Assembly (NCBI RefSeq): GCF_028595285.1
Contig: NZ_JAQQXQ010000002.1
Location: 62,001 to 126,000 of the forward strand
Length of the DNA stretch: 64,000 nt
From: Erythrobacter fulvus
GTDB lineage: Bacteria > Pseudomonadota > Alphaproteobacteria > Sphingomonadales > Sphingomonadaceae
Direction of reading: 5' to 3'
Position numbers and translations under genes: made by a program. Below are positions 8,346-17,460 of this stretch, one piece after another (within the stretch, counting starts at the first letter, position 1; every line of letters begins with the position of its first letter). A model generated the notes under the pieces. The model did not search any database. It saw only the letters and a program-made list of their open reading frames with translations, and had not been told where the DNA came from.

Positions 8346-8369
8346 GGCGAACCCGATAGCACCGTGTCG

Positions 8370-9857
8370 CTAACCGAACAAATCTTCTTGCGTCGGGCCG
8401 GGGCCGGAACGCTTTGGCAGCGGAGCCGGACGGGGTTTGGGGGCGGGAGGCGCGCTGCCTGCGAGCACGGCATCGAGCGTGCCGTCGCGGAATTGCAGCA
8501 CCAGCGCCGCCTCGCCCGCCGCCTCGGCACGCGTGGTCAGCGCCTTGCCCGCTGCATCGCGGATGATGGCATAACCGCGCTCCAGCGGCTTTTCGGGGTG
8601 AAGCTGGCTCATCACCCGCGTCAGCGCGGCGAGCCGGTCGGCCCCTGATTTCAGCGGCCGTTCGACCAGCGCGGGGCCGAGCCGCGCACGCTCCAGCCGC
8701 CGCTGCGCCTCGCCGGCGCTGCGGGTCAGCAGGCTCGGAGAGAGCCGCGCGGCGACTCCGGCGAGCCGCTCGCGTCCCTTGGACGACCTTTCGCCCAGCC
8801 CGCGCCGCAGCCGTTCGGCCAGATCGTCGAGCCGCTGGGCCTGAGGTTGCAACAGGTTTTCCGGCCTGGGGAGCAATCGCGCCCGGCTCTCCAACCGCTC
8901 ACGCCCCAGTTCGACCGGGCGGTACACCGCGCGCCGCTGGCGGGTACCGAGATCGGACAGGGTGAAGGCGAGATCGGCGCGCACCGGCACCGCCATTTCC
9001 GCGGCGGCGGTGGGCGTGGGCGCACGGCGATCAGCGGCGAAATCGGCCAGCGTGGTGTCGGTTTCATGGCCGACGGCGGAGATCACCGGGATCGAGCATT
9101 CGGCGATGGCGCGCACCACCACCTCCTCGTTGAAGCTCCACAGATCCTCAATCGAGCCGCCCCCGCGGGCAACGATCACCACGTCGGGGCGTGGGATCGT
9201 GCCGCCGGGTTCGAGGCCCGAGAATCCCCGCACCGCCGCCGCCACCTGCTCCGCCGCGCCTTGCCCCTGCACCAGCACCGGCCAGACGACGACATGCGAA
9301 GGGAAGCGATCCGCCAGCCGGTGGAGAATATCGCGGATTACTGCGCCGGTGGGCGACGTCACCACACCGATCACCTGCGGCAGAAACGGCAAGCGGCGCT
9401 TGCGGCGCTCGTCGAACAGGCCCTCTGCCGCAAGCCTTGCGCGGGTCTTCTCCAGCAGCGCCAGCAAGGCGCCTTCGCCCGCCAATTCGAGGCTATCGAT
9501 CACGATCTGGTATTTCGAGCGGCCCGGATAGGTCGTCAGCTTGCCGGTGGCGATCACCTCCAGCCCGTCTTCCGCGCGGAAATTGAGGCGGGCGGCATTG
9601 CCCTTCCACATCACCCCGTCGAGCACCGCGCCCTCATCCTTCAGCGCGCAGTAGAAATGGCCCGAGGCCGCCCGCTTCACCCCCGAAAGCTCGCCGCGCA
9701 GGCGGACGTAGCCGAAGCGGTCTTCCACCGTGCGCTTCAGCAGCGCGGAAATCTCGCTGATGGTCAGCGGCTGCGCATTGTCGCCCTGCCGCTCACGCGC
9801 TACCAGCCCGGCATCGTTAAGACCGCTTGGGTCATCACTGGTCGGCGGAGGAGCCAT
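8370..9857 (-). CDS. xseA: Exodeoxyribonuclease VII large subunit
   Basis: Large subunit of the single-strand-specific ExoVII nuclease, which works with XseB. Of 495 residues, the N-terminal OB-fold nucleic-acid-binding region (about 35-130, [20 protein letters not shown]) is followed by the catalytic domain with [15 protein letters not shown], the [17 protein letters not shown] block and [23 protein letters not shown] motifs. A long Arg/Glu/Leu-rich helical region precedes a C-terminal tail. The chosen ATG (9857-9855) shares two bases with the purD ATG on the opposite strand, and AGCAGGA lies at a suitable distance upstream. No xseB is seen in the window. Confidence 0.93.
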   Translation of the reverse strand: MAPPPTSDDPSGLNDAGLVARERQGDNAQPLTISEISALLKRTVEDRFGYVRLRGELSGVKRAASGHFYCALKDEGAVLDGVMWKGNAARLNFRAEDGLEVIATGKLTTYPGRSKYQIVIDSLELAGEGALLALLEKTRARLAAEGLFDERRKRRLPFLPQVIGVVTSPTGAVIRDILHRLADRFPSHVVVWPVLVQGQGAAEQVAAAVRGFSGLEPGGTIPRPDVVIVARGGGSIEDLWSFNEEVVVRAIAECSIPVISAVGHETDTTLADFAADRRAPTPTAAAEMAVPVRADLAFTLSDLGTRQRRAVYRPVELGRERLESRARLLPRPENLLQPQAQRLDDLAERLRRGLGERSSKGRERLAGVAARLSPSLLTRSAGEAQRRLERARLGPALVERPLKSGADRLAALTRVMSQLHPEKPLERGYAIIRDAAGKALTTRAEAAGEAALVLQFRDGTLDAVLAGSAPPAPKPRPAPLPKRSGPGPTQEDLFG

Positions 9858-11136
9858 GAATATCCTGCTTCTGGGTTCGGGAGGCCGCGAACATGCGCTG
9901 GCGTGGAAGCTGGCGCAATCCCCCGCCTGCACCCGGCTTTACGCTGCCCCCGGAAATCCCGGCATCGCCGAGGAAGCCGAGCTGGTGGCGCTCGATGCGA
10001 CCGACCACGGCGCGGTGATCGCCTTTTGTGAGGCGCATGAGATCGGCCTCGTCGTGATCGGGCCGGAAGCGCCGCTGGTGGACGGGCTGTCGGACGCCCT
10101 GCGCGAAGCGGGCGTGCCGGTGTTCGGTCCGTCGCAGGCCGCCGCGCAGCTTGAAGGCTCCAAGGGTTTCACCAAGGACCTCTGCGCCCGCGCGGGCATC
10201 CCGACCGCAGGATACGTGCGCACATCCTCGCTGGAGGAAGCCCGCGCCGCGCTTGCGCGCTTTGCCGCCCCTTACGTGCTCAAGGCCGATGGCCTCGCGG
10301 CAGGCAAGGGCGTGGTGATCGCCGCGACGCTCGAAGAGGCCGAGGCGGCGCTCGCCGACATGTTCGGCGGAGCTTTCGGCGGCGCGGGCGCGCAGGTGGT
10401 GATCGAAGAATTCATGCAAGGCGAGGAAGCCAGCTTCTTCGCGCTGACCGACGGCACCACCATCGTCCCCTTCGGATCGGCACAGGATCACAAGCGCGTC
10501 GGCGACGGCGATGTGGGGCCGAATACCGGCGGGATGGGCGCCTATTCCCCCGCGCCGGTGCTGACGCCGGAATTGCAGGCCCGCGTCATGGCAGAAATCA
10601 TCGAGCCCACGGTGCGGACGATGCGCGAGGATGGGAACCCCTATCAGGGCGTGCTCTTCGCCGGGCTGATGCTGACGGCGGACGGCCCCAAGCTGATCGA
10701 ATACAACGCCCGCTTCGGCGATCCCGAATGCCAAGTGCTGATGATGCGATTGGAGAGCGATCTCGTCACGCTGATGCTGGCCTGCGCCAAGGGCACGCTC
10801 GCGGGTGTCGAAGTCGCCCTTAGCAGCGAGACTGCGCTGACCGTCGTGATGGCCGCCAAGGGCTACCCCGGCACGCCCGAAAAGGGCGGCGCGATTGATC
10901 TGAACGACACCGAGGCGAACAGCGCGAAGATCTTCCACGCGGGCACCGCGCTGAAAGACGGCGCGCTGGTGGCGAACGGCGGGCGGGTGCTCAACGTCAC
11001 CGCGATGGGCCGCAACGTCACCGAAGCACAGCGGATTGCCTACGAGGCGGTCGACAGGATATCCTTCCCCACCGGCTTCTGCCGCCGCGACATCGGCTGG
11101 CGCGAAGTGGCGCGCGAGGCGTCGGAGCGAAATTGA
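9856..11136 (+). CDS. purD: Phosphoribosylamine-glycine ligase
   Basis: Second step of purine synthesis: ATP-dependent ligation of glycine to 5-phosphoribosylamine. The 426-residue protein starts [19 protein letters not shown] and contains the GARS signatures [33 protein letters not shown] (ATP-grasp), [37 protein letters not shown] and [12 protein letters not shown]. Full length. GGAGGAG sits just upstream of ATG 9856. The start codon overlaps the divergent xseA start codon, so each gene's ribosome binding site lies inside the other's coding region. Confidence 0.96.
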   Translation: MNILLLGSGGREHALAWKLAQSPACTRLYAAPGNPGIAEEAELVALDATDHGAVIAFCEAHEIGLVVIGPEAPLVDGLSDALREAGVPVFGPSQAAAQLEGSKGFTKDLCARAGIPTAGYVRTSSLEEARAALARFAAPYVLKADGLAAGKGVVIAATLEEAEAALADMFGGAFGGAGAQVVIEEFMQGEEASFFALTDGTTIVPFGSAQDHKRVGDGDVGPNTGGMGAYSPAPVLTPELQARVMAEIIEPTVRTMREDGNPYQGVLFAGLMLTADGPKLIEYNARFGDPECQVLMMRLESDLVTLMLACAKGTLAGVEVALSSETALTVVMAAKGYPGTPEKGGAIDLNDTEANSAKIFHAGTALKDGALVANGGRVLNVTAMGRNVTEAQRIAYEAVDRISFPTGFCRRDIGWREVAREASERN

Positions 11137-11180
11137 TCCCGATCAAGGAAAGCGGGGCGGACAGAGAGGATAAGAACAAC

Positions 11181-11564
11181 ATGACCTATCGCCTCACCTT
11201 CGTCGCCCCCTTCGCGCTGCTCGCGCTCGCCGCCTGCCAGACCGCCGGCACCGACAACCCGCCGCCGATGGTGGGCAAGCGCACCGCGCCGTCCGCCGAC
11301 ACACGCGCGCCCGCCTTTGTCGAGGCGGCCTGCGGCGGTTGCCATGCCGTCGAACCGCCGTTCCTCTCGCCCAACCCCGCCTCGCCCAGTTTCGCCGCGA
11401 TCGCCAACCGCAGCGGCCTGTCGGAAAAGTCGCTCGCCGACTGGCTGGCCGAAGCGCACAACTATCCCGAGGATATGGATTTCACGCTCACCCGCGCGCA
11501 GATCGACCAGATCGCGCATTACATGGTGAGCCTGCGCAAGGCCGGATACGTCCCCGACGAGTGA
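11181..11564 (+). CDS. Lipoprotein c-type cytochrome
   Basis: A 127-residue envelope protein. The signal peptide ends in a lipobox (ALAAC, Cys19), so lipidation is predicted. A single haem-binding motif CGGCH (Cys51, Cys54, His55) marks a mono-haem cytochrome c domain; a distal Met could come from PEDMDF. The mature protein is small and should face the periplasm. ATG 11181 follows AGAGAGGA; it starts 44 bp after purD. An electron-transfer role follows from the motif, the partner is unknown. Confidence 0.8.
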   Translation: MTYRLTFVAPFALLALAACQTAGTDNPPPMVGKRTAPSADTRAPAFVEAACGGCHAVEPPFLSPNPASPSFAAIANRSGLSEKSLADWLAEAHNYPEDMDFTLTRAQIDQIAHYMVSLRKAGYVPDE

Positions 11565-11645
11565 CGGATGCCGCAGGTGCTTGCTTAACGCGGTTGCAGA
11601 ACTGTGTTACCTTCCCTTCGGTCGCGTTCGAGAAGGGGGGTCTCG

Positions 11646-12464
11646 ATGCCTTATCGCCATGCACATTACTTCGTTGGCTTTGTTCTATTCGTAATCGTCG
11701 TTGGCTTCTGGGCCAGCTATTTCTCCATCGCCGGAGGGGTGCCGCTTGCATTCCATGTTCATGCGGTGTCATCGATGACGTGGCTTGGCCTGCTTATCGC
11801 ACAGCATGTGGCGATCCATCGCCGCGCCAATGAAATGCACAAGCAAATGGGCTTGGCGAGCTTCGCGCTGTTCCCGTTCCTGATCCTCGGCTTTGTGATG
11901 ATCATCAACGTCACAGCGGAAAGGTTCACGGTGCAGCCGAGCGATTTCGCATTGTATATCGCTCCGGCTTTCGGGGTCGCGATGGCAATTGCGATCGCTG
12001 CCTATCTGACGCTGTTCTATCTGGCGCTCAAGCACCGGAGAAACGTGAAGCTGCACGCAGGGTACATGCTGGCGACGCCGCTGATCCTGTTCGAATCGCC
12101 CTTCGGCCGGTTCATGGACACGCTTTTCCCGGCGTGGAACATCATCGGAAGCGAGGGGCCGCATGCCATCCTCGACGGCATCGTATTGTCTGACGCAATC
12201 GCGATCATCTTTGCCATGACGCTGTATTTCATGAACCGTAAGCATGGCGCACCGTGGCTCATCGCCTCGGCCTTTATGGCGCTGCAAGCGGTGGTGACGT
12301 GGTTTGCGCCGTCGATGCCGCTTTTGAGCAGCGCCTTCGGGGCCTATGCTGCGATCCCGCCGGCGCTAACCATGGCATTAGGAGTCTTCGCCGGCGGGGC
12401 AACTGTCTGGCTCGGGTGGGAGGCCGGAAAGCCGCCGCGCAAACACGTTCCGCAGCCTGCCTGA
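11646..12464 (+). CDS. Multipass membrane protein with conserved-looking histidines
   Basis: A 272-residue protein with about seven hydrophobic segments (near residues 8-27, 35-55, 69-90, 105-130, 140-160, 180-200 and 225-250). Between the second and third segments it reads FHVHAVSSMTWLGLL and later IHRRANEMHKQMG, a His-Trp-His spacing seen in DUF2306-like and haem-associated membrane families. I cannot name the family. Start ATG 11646 has GAGAAGGGGGG upstream. It follows the cytochrome c gene by 81 bp on the same strand. Confidence 0.62.
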   Translation: MPYRHAHYFVGFVLFVIVVGFWASYFSIAGGVPLAFHVHAVSSMTWLGLLIAQHVAIHRRANEMHKQMGLASFALFPFLILGFVMIINVTAERFTVQPSDFALYIAPAFGVAMAIAIAAYLTLFYLALKHRRNVKLHAGYMLATPLILFESPFGRFMDTLFPAWNIIGSEGPHAILDGIVLSDAIAIIFAMTLYFMNRKHGAPWLIASAFMALQAVVTWFAPSMPLLSSAFGAYAAIPPALTMALGVFAGGATVWLGWEAGKPPRKHVPQPA

Positions 12465-12480
12465 GAGGACTGAGAGGACT

Positions 12481-13482
12481 TTAAAGCCGCTCTTCCATCA
12501 GCGCGATCATATCCGCTTCGGGCCGCGGGCCGTAATGCGCGATCACTTCCGACGCGCAGATCGCTCCGCGCTTGAGGCAGCGGGTGAGCGGTTCGCCCTT
12601 GGCATAGCCCGAAAGGAAGCCGGCAGCGAACTGGTCGCCCGCGCCGGTGGTGTCGACCACCTTGACCACCGGGACGGCCGCCACTTCGGCGCGCTCGCCG
12701 TGGGCAATCGCGACCGCGCCTTTTTCGCTGCGGGTGGCGACCAGCACCGGCACCTTGCCCGCGACCGCCGCGAGGCCCGCCTCGAAATCGTCCTCGCCGG
12801 TCAGCGTCGCCAGCTCGCTTTCGTTGACGAACAGGATGTCGATCACGCCATCATCGATCATCGCGCGGAAATCGTCGCCGTGGCGATCGATCACGAAGCT
12901 TTCGGACGCGGTGAAGGCGACCTTGCGTCCGGCCTCGCGTGCGACCTCGATCGCCCGGCGCATTGCGCGGCGGGGCTCTTCGGGATCCCACAGATAGCCT
13001 TCGAGGTAGAGAATCGCGCCGCTGGCGATCAGATCTTCATCGAGCGCGGCGGCGGGCAGGAACTGGCCTGCACCGAGGAAGGTGTTCATCGTCCGCTCGC
13101 CATCGGGCGTCACGAAGATCAGCACGCGGCCGGTCGCCGGCTCGCCTTCGCGTGCAGGAGTATCGAAATCGATGCCGGTGGCACGCATGTCGTGGCGGAA
13201 CACCTTGCCGAGCTGGTCGTCGGCGACCTGGCCGATGAAAGCGCATTGCAGGCCGAGCGTGGCCAGCCCCGCCAACGTGTTTGCCGCCGAACCGCCCGAA
13301 AGCTCGCGCGCCGGGGGCATCGCCTCGTAAAGTTCCTCGGCCCGCGCCTCGTCGATCAGGGTCATGCCGCCGCGATTGAGATCGAGCTCCTCGATCAGCT
13401 CCTCCTCGCAGGAAGCAATCACGTCGACCACGGCATTGCCGATGGCGATCACGTCGTAACGGGGCGGGGTGGTTTCGGGCAC
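12481..13482 (-). CDS. PfkB-family carbohydrate/adenosine kinase
   Basis: Ribokinase-fold kinase of 333 residues. Landmarks: N-terminal AIGNAVVDVIA, the GGSAANTLAGLATLG loop that closes over the sugar, and the C-terminal signature VDTTGAGDQFAAGFLSG with the catalytic Asp in GAGD. Its closest resemblance is to the adenosine-kinase-like PfkB proteins of alphaproteobacteria (AMP from adenosine), but sugar specificity cannot be fixed by eye. Monocistronic and convergent with the membrane protein gene, ending 17 bp away. Confidence 0.82.
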   Translation of the reverse strand: MPETTPPRYDVIAIGNAVVDVIASCEEELIEELDLNRGGMTLIDEARAEELYEAMPPARELSGGSAANTLAGLATLGLQCAFIGQVADDQLGKVFRHDMRATGIDFDTPAREGEPATGRVLIFVTPDGERTMNTFLGAGQFLPAAALDEDLIASGAILYLEGYLWDPEEPRRAMRRAIEVAREAGRKVAFTASESFVIDRHGDDFRAMIDDGVIDILFVNESELATLTGEDDFEAGLAAVAGKVPVLVATRSEKGAVAIAHGERAEVAAVPVVKVVDTTGAGDQFAAGFLSGYAKGEPLTRCLKRGAICASEVIAHYGPRPEADMIALMEERL

Positions 13483-13609
13483 GGGCAGGTTCCTCGGGAA
13501 AAAGTCTGCGCGCCGCCTAGCCGCCTTCTCCGCTCACGCCAAGCATCTGTGTGCGGTGCAGCGCGGCTGCGTTGACTTCGGGCGGGCATCCCCGCATCGA
13601 CCGGAGACC

Positions 13610-14299
13610 ATGACCGCCGTTCCCGCCGCGCTTGCGAAAGCATTCGGCCAGCTTGCCGACCGCGCCGTGCTGCGCGTGATCGCCAAGAGCGTCGGCATCA
13701 CGCTGGCGCTGTTCGGCCTGCTCGGTGCGGGGCTCTATCTTGCGCTCGCCGAACTCGCGGGGCGCGTCGGCGTCCATGCAGGCTGGGCCGGGGTGCTTGC
13801 GGTGCTGCTGGTGCCGGTGGCGATCTGGCTGTTGTTCCGGATTGTGGCGCTCGCGGTGCTGCAATTCTTTGCCGACGAGATCGTGGCGGCGGTCGAAGCG
13901 CGGCACTATCCGGCGCGGGCAGCCGGGGCGCAGACCCTGCCGTTGCGGCGCGAGCTCGGCATCGCGGTCAAGGGGCTGGCACGGGCGCTGGGCTACAACC
14001 TGCTCGCGCTGCCGGTGGCAGGCGTGCTGGCCTTTACCGCAATCGGCCCGGCACTGGTGTTCCTTGCCGTCAACGCCGTGTTGCTGGGCCGCGAGCTGAC
14101 CGAGATGACGTGGCTGCGTCATTGCGGCGGCGATGTTCGGGGCAATCCCGCGCCGCAGCCGGAACGGTTCCTGCTCGGCGCAGCCATTGCCGGGCTGATG
14201 CTGGTGCCGCTCGTCAATCTCGTCGCGCCAGTGCTGGGAGCGGCGGCAGGAACGCATCTGGTGTTGCGGCGGCTGGAGCAGGGAGTGCAAGGGCAATGA
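13610..14299 (+). CDS. EI24/CysZ-like integral membrane protein
   Basis: A 229-residue protein with about four strongly hydrophobic stretches (residues ~25-50, 58-85, 125-155 and 185-210) and conserved-looking ELTEMTWLRHCGGD before the last segments, matching the EI24/CysZ superfamily. Bacterial members include the CysZ sulfate permease, but sphingomonad proteins of this size are mostly uncharacterised and the substrate is unknown. I start at ATG 13610, since upstream residues are not membrane-like and overlap the divergent kinase promoter region. The stop overlaps the next ATG (ATGA). Confidence 0.7.
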   Translation: MTAVPAALAKAFGQLADRAVLRVIAKSVGITLALFGLLGAGLYLALAELAGRVGVHAGWAGVLAVLLVPVAIWLLFRIVALAVLQFFADEIVAAVEARHYPARAAGAQTLPLRRELGIAVKGLARALGYNLLALPVAGVLAFTAIGPALVFLAVNAVLLGRELTEMTWLRHCGGDVRGNPAPQPERFLLGAAIAGLMLVPLVNLVAPVLGAAAGTHLVLRRLEQGVQGQ

Positions 14300-14682
14300 A
14301 GAGAGGCAGCCTTTTCCCCGTTGCGCTGGCGGCTGTGCTGGCGGGATGTGCGGGCGGCGGGGGTAAGCCCGCTCCGGCCTCGGCTCCGTCGCGCACCGGC
14401 GTGGTGCGGGTGCCGCAGGTCATGGCCCCGCAAGGGCTGGAAGGCGTGATCGGGCAGGACGCTGCGACACTTACCCGGCGCTTCGGCGTCCCGCGGCTCG
14501 ACGTGGCAGAAGGCGATGCGCGCAAGCTGCAATTCGGCGGCGCCAGCTGCGTGCTCGACATCTACCTCTATCCGCAGCGTCCCGGCATCCCGCCGGTCGC
14601 CGCGCATGTCGAGGCGCGGCTGCGAAAGGGCGGTGCAGCGGTGGATCGCGGGGCCTGCATCCGCGAGATTGAAAACCGCTAG
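14296..14682 (+). CDS. Small lipoprotein of unknown function
   Basis: A 128-residue protein with signal peptide and lipobox (VLAGC, Cys18), then a Gly/Pro/Ala linker and a compact domain with IGQDAATLTRRFGVPRLDV and SCVLDIYLYP. Two cysteines in the mature part (Cys in ASCVLD and in GACIRE) could form a disulfide. Starts in a 4-bp ATGA overlap with the EI24-like gene, so co-translation is likely. Family not recognised. Confidence 0.68.
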   Translation: MKRGSLFPVALAAVLAGCAGGGGKPAPASAPSRTGVVRVPQVMAPQGLEGVIGQDAATLTRRFGVPRLDVAEGDARKLQFGGASCVLDIYLYPQRPGIPPVAAHVEARLRKGGAAVDRGACIREIENR

Positions 14683-14799
14683 TCGCGGCGATTTCCGCGC
14701 CGCGCGGTCTGGCCACCGCGCTCGAAATCGCTCCGGTAACCCCGTCTTAAGCCTGTTCGTGGCATGAGCGATCCCGAACCTAGGGGATTTGACTGCGCC

Positions 14800-15741
14800 A
14801 TGACCACGCATTTCATCGAGCTCGCCCAGCGCGCCGCCGCAGACGGACAGGTAACCGCCGAGGAGCTACTGGCGCTCCGCCGGCAGGGCTGGGGCGATGG
14901 CATCATCACCCGCGAAGAGGCCGAGGCGCTGTTCGCGCTCAACAACGCGCTGGAGGAACGCAGCCAGGCGTGGGTCGATTTCTTCGTTGAAGCAATCGGC
15001 GAACACGTACTCAACGGCACCCCGCCGCGTCTGCAATGCTCCGATGCCGAAGCCGAATGGCTGATCGCCCAGATCGATCATGACGGCATCGTCGAAAGCA
15101 TGGCCGAGCTGGAATGCATGGTGCGCATCATCGAGCGCGCCGAAAACACCCCCGACCGGCTCAAGAGCTACGTGCTGGCGCAGGTCGAGCGCGAGGTGCT
15201 GAACGGCACCGGCCCGACCCGCTGCGGCGGCGAGCTTTCGGCGACCCACATCAGCGCCGCCGAATGCCGCATTATCCGCCGGGTGATCTTCGCCAGCGGT
15301 GGTCACGGCCCGGCGGCGGTGACCCGCTTCGATGCCGAGATGCTGTTCCGCCTGAAGGACGAGACCCTCGCCGAGGAAAACGCCGCCGAGTGGGACGATC
15401 TGTTCGTCGACGGGGTGGCCAATTACCTCAAGGGCTTCGCGCTGGAAAATGCGCAAGTCAGCCACGAACGCAAGCTGGAGCTGGAAGCCTTCGCTGCCGA
15501 CAACACGCCCAATGTCGCGCGCTTCATGGGCAAGGTCGCGCGCGAGGCACCACAGATCGGCAACCATTTCGGCAAGGTGTTCGGCAAGCGTCAGGGTGCC
15601 CCCGATTACGCCGCACTCGCCGCGAAGGGCGAGGCCGTGACCGATCACGAAAGCGAATGGCTGGAAAAGATGATCGGCGCCGATGGCGAGATCGACGAAC
15701 TGGAAAGCCGTCTGCTCGCGCGGATCGCGGCGGAAGGTTGA
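14800..15741 (+). CDS. Acidic protein with internal helical repeats (TerB/EF-hand-like)
   Basis: A 313-residue, strongly acidic cytosolic protein, unrecognised. It shows at least two internal repeats: a block of the type W-D-x-F-V-(E/D)-x-I/V followed by SxxEAEWL-x-x-x-I-D-x-DG (around AWVDFFVEAIGEHVLNG with AEAEWLIAQIDHDGIVES, and again EWDDLFVDGVANYLKG with ESEWLEKMIGADGEIDE). The DG-containing turns resemble TerB or EF-hand-like acidic loops, so cation binding is conceivable. ATG 14800 follows AGGGGA; ATG 14764 is in frame but has no ribosome binding site. Confidence 0.6.
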   Translation: MTTHFIELAQRAAADGQVTAEELLALRRQGWGDGIITREEAEALFALNNALEERSQAWVDFFVEAIGEHVLNGTPPRLQCSDAEAEWLIAQIDHDGIVESMAELECMVRIIERAENTPDRLKSYVLAQVEREVLNGTGPTRCGGELSATHISAAECRIIRRVIFASGGHGPAAVTRFDAEMLFRLKDETLAEENAAEWDDLFVDGVANYLKGFALENAQVSHERKLELEAFAADNTPNVARFMGKVAREAPQIGNHFGKVFGKRQGAPDYAALAAKGEAVTDHESEWLEKMIGADGEIDELESRLLARIAAEG

Positions 15742-15745
15742 TCGC

Positions 15746-16078
15746 CTAGCTTTCGAAATCGAGCGGGGCGGCGGCACCGCCCTGTTTGGGCAGCGGGCCG
15801 CCTGGCGGAACGGCCGGGACGGGAAGGCCGCTTTCGGGCGGCTTGCGGCGTTTGGTGCGATAAGCCCCGCCCTGCAAACGATCGAGCGCGGCGTTGAAAT
15901 GCACGATTTCGGCCTTGAGCATGATCCGCTCGCTCTGGTCATCGGTCGCGGCGAGCCGCGCTTCGAGCGCCGCAACCTCGCCGGTCAGCCGGTCGACAAT
16001 CGCCTGCAACTCGCGCGCACGCTGGGCCTTGAGTTCCTCGACCCTTTGAAGCGGATTGTTTTCACTGCGCTTTGCCAC
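15746..16078 (-). CDS. Small coiled-coil protein of unknown function
   Basis: A 110-residue protein. Residues ~8-70 form a charged amphipathic helix (ELKAQRARELQAIVDRL, VAALEARLAATDDQ) likely to be a coiled coil; the tail is rich in Pro, Gly and Lys. No known family recognised. The start is GTG 16078, only 6 bases beyond a TATAAC element, so the mRNA may be leaderless. Convergent with the repeat protein gene and directly upstream of the suf operon's last gene, but on a separate promoter. Confidence 0.55.
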   Translation of the reverse strand: MAKRSENNPLQRVEELKAQRARELQAIVDRLTGEVAALEARLAATDDQSERIMLKAEIVHFNAALDRLQGGAYRTKRRKPPESGLPVPAVPPGGPLPKQGGAAAPLDFES

Positions 16079-16081
16079 ATA

Positions 16082-16113
16082 GGTGTTATATCACACCAAC
16101 ACAGCACTGGCGA
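16082..16113 (-). promoter_or_regulatory. Promoter with overlapping palindrome, possibly leaderless
   Basis: On the minus strand TATAAC (16090-16085) makes a good -10 and TCGCCA, 17 bp upstream, a modest -35. The -10 lies in an inverted repeat GGTGT...ACACC (16082-16098), a possible operator. The expected transcription start falls at or next to GTG 16078. Confidence 0.4.
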
Positions 16114-16121
16114 GTCCCGCC

Positions 16122-16487
16122 TCAGACCATGAAGCTCTCGCCGCAGCCGCAGGCGCCCTTGGCGTTGGGGTTTTCGAACACGAAACCGGCGGTGAAATCA
16201 TCCTCGCGCCAGTCCATCACACTGCCGATCAGGTAGAGTACGCTCGCCCCGTCGATATAGAATACCCCGCCGGGGGTGACGATCTTCTCGTCGAACTTGG
16301 CTTCCTCGGTGACGTAATCGACCGAATAGGCGAGGCCCGAACAGCCGCGCCGCGGGGTCGACAGCTTGACGCCGATCGCGTCTTCGGGGGCCTTGCCCAT
16401 CAGTTCGGCAATGCGCGCCTCGGCCGAGGGCGTCAGAGTGACGGCAGCCTTGGGGGCGGGGCGAGAAGTCGTGGTGGTCTCGGTCAT
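16122..16487 (-). CDS. sufA: A-type iron-sulfur carrier protein SufA
   Basis: Scaffold/carrier that accepts [Fe-S] clusters from SufBCD and delivers them to apoproteins. 121 residues, HesB/IscA fold, with the three family cysteines at Cys49 (RRGCSGL), Cys113 and Cys115 (ACGCGES). The N-terminal ~15 residues are Thr/Ala rich. Last gene of the suf operon; its ATG overlaps the TGA of the GNAT gene (ATGA). A second A-type carrier gene lies at 50.5 kb. Confidence 0.92.
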   Translation of the reverse strand: MTETTTTSRPAPKAAVTLTPSAEARIAELMGKAPEDAIGVKLSTPRRGCSGLAYSVDYVTEEAKFDEKIVTPGGVFYIDGASVLYLIGSVMDWREDDFTAGFVFENPNAKGACGCGESFMV

Positions 16488-16981
16488 GTCAGCCTCTTCT
16501 GCCAGAACAGCGCGTGCCCGGTGGCGGGATCGAGCTGGTAATCGCCATAGCCTTCGCGGGCATAAAGATGGCGCGCCGGATTGCCGCTCAGCACCTCCAA
16601 TGTGATCTTGCAGGCCCCGCGCTTCAAGGCCTCGGCCTCGATTGCGGCGAGCAGCGCCTTGCCGATCCCTCCGCCGCGCGCGTCCGGAAGCACCGCGAGA
16701 TCATGGATATTGACGAGCGGCGCGGCGGCGAAGGTCGAATATCCCATGAAGCAGTTGGCAAGGCCGACCGCTTCCCCGTCAAGCCGCGCTATCAAAGAAA
16801 AGGCGTGGGGATTGGCCGCCAGATCGCCCGCCAGCCGCGCCTTCACATTCTCTGCCAGCGGCTCACCCCCACCCATCGGATCGCGGGCATAGGCATCGAG
16901 CAGCGCCACCACATCCGCCCCATCGCGCGGGTCGGTGTAATCGGCGAGACCGATGGTAAGGGCGGGCGCGCTCGAGAGCAT
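16484..16981 (-). CDS. GNAT family N-acetyltransferase
   Basis: A 165-residue acetyltransferase with the acetyl-CoA motif A as VLPDARGGGIGKALLAAIE and a C-terminal KITLEVLSGNPARHLYAREGYGDY typical of the fold. The substrate is unknown. It sits between sufT and sufA; the stop overlaps the sufA start, and the ATG at 16981 lies 5 bp after the sufT stop. An in-frame extension upstream would overlap sufT and is rejected. Its place in the suf operon is fixed by coupling, but nothing in the sequence links it to Fe-S chemistry. Confidence 0.85.
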   Translation of the reverse strand: MLSSAPALTIGLADYTDPRDGADVVALLDAYARDPMGGGEPLAENVKARLAGDLAANPHAFSLIARLDGEAVGLANCFMGYSTFAAAPLVNIHDLAVLPDARGGGIGKALLAAIEAEALKRGACKITLEVLSGNPARHLYAREGYGDYQLDPATGHALFWQKRLT

Positions 16982-16986
16982 GGGCG

Positions 16987-17460
16987 TCAAAGCATCCCCA
17001 GTTCGAGCCGCGCCTCGTCGCTCATCTTGTGCGGGCCCCACGGCGGATCCCACACCAGCACCACTTCAGCGTCGCGGATGCCGGGCACAGAAGTGACGCG
17101 CATTTCGACTTCGCCCGGCATGGTCTCGGCCACCGGACAATGCGGCGTGGTGAGCGTCATGGTGACGGTGGCATCGGCATTGTCGTCCACCTCGACCCCG
17201 TAGATCAGGCCCAGATCATAGATATTGACCGGGATTTCCGGGTCATAGATCTCGCGCAGCGCCTCGATCACCGCTTCCTGCAACGGGCTGCCATCGCCGC
17301 CGACAGCATCGGGAGCGGGCTTGGCGGCAAGAAAGCCGTCGAGATAGTCGCGGGTGCGCGGGGCTTCGATCTCGGCATCGACCGCGTCCTCGACCCGGGC
17401 GCGGGGCGGCTTTGCGGGGGCAGTGTCCGAATGATCGGCAGAGCTGTCCATGGCTCTCAT
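16987..17460 (-). CDS. sufT: SUF system Fe-S assembly protein SufT (MIP18/DUF59 family)
   Basis: Fe-S maturation factor of 157 residues. The N-terminal 50 residues are variable and Ala/Asp rich; the DUF59 domain follows with ALREIYDPEIPVNIYDLGLIY, the TTPHCPV motif whose Cys is typical of the family, and the C-terminal VVLVWDPPWGPHKMSDEAR. It overlaps sufS by 4 bp (ATGA), so it is coupled to the desulfurase gene. Confidence 0.9.
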   Translation of the reverse strand: MRAMDSSADHSDTAPAKPPRARVEDAVDAEIEAPRTRDYLDGFLAAKPAPDAVGGDGSPLQEAVIEALREIYDPEIPVNIYDLGLIYGVEVDDNADATVTMTLTTPHCPVAETMPGEVEMRVTSVPGIRDAEVVLVWDPPWGPHKMSDEARLELGML

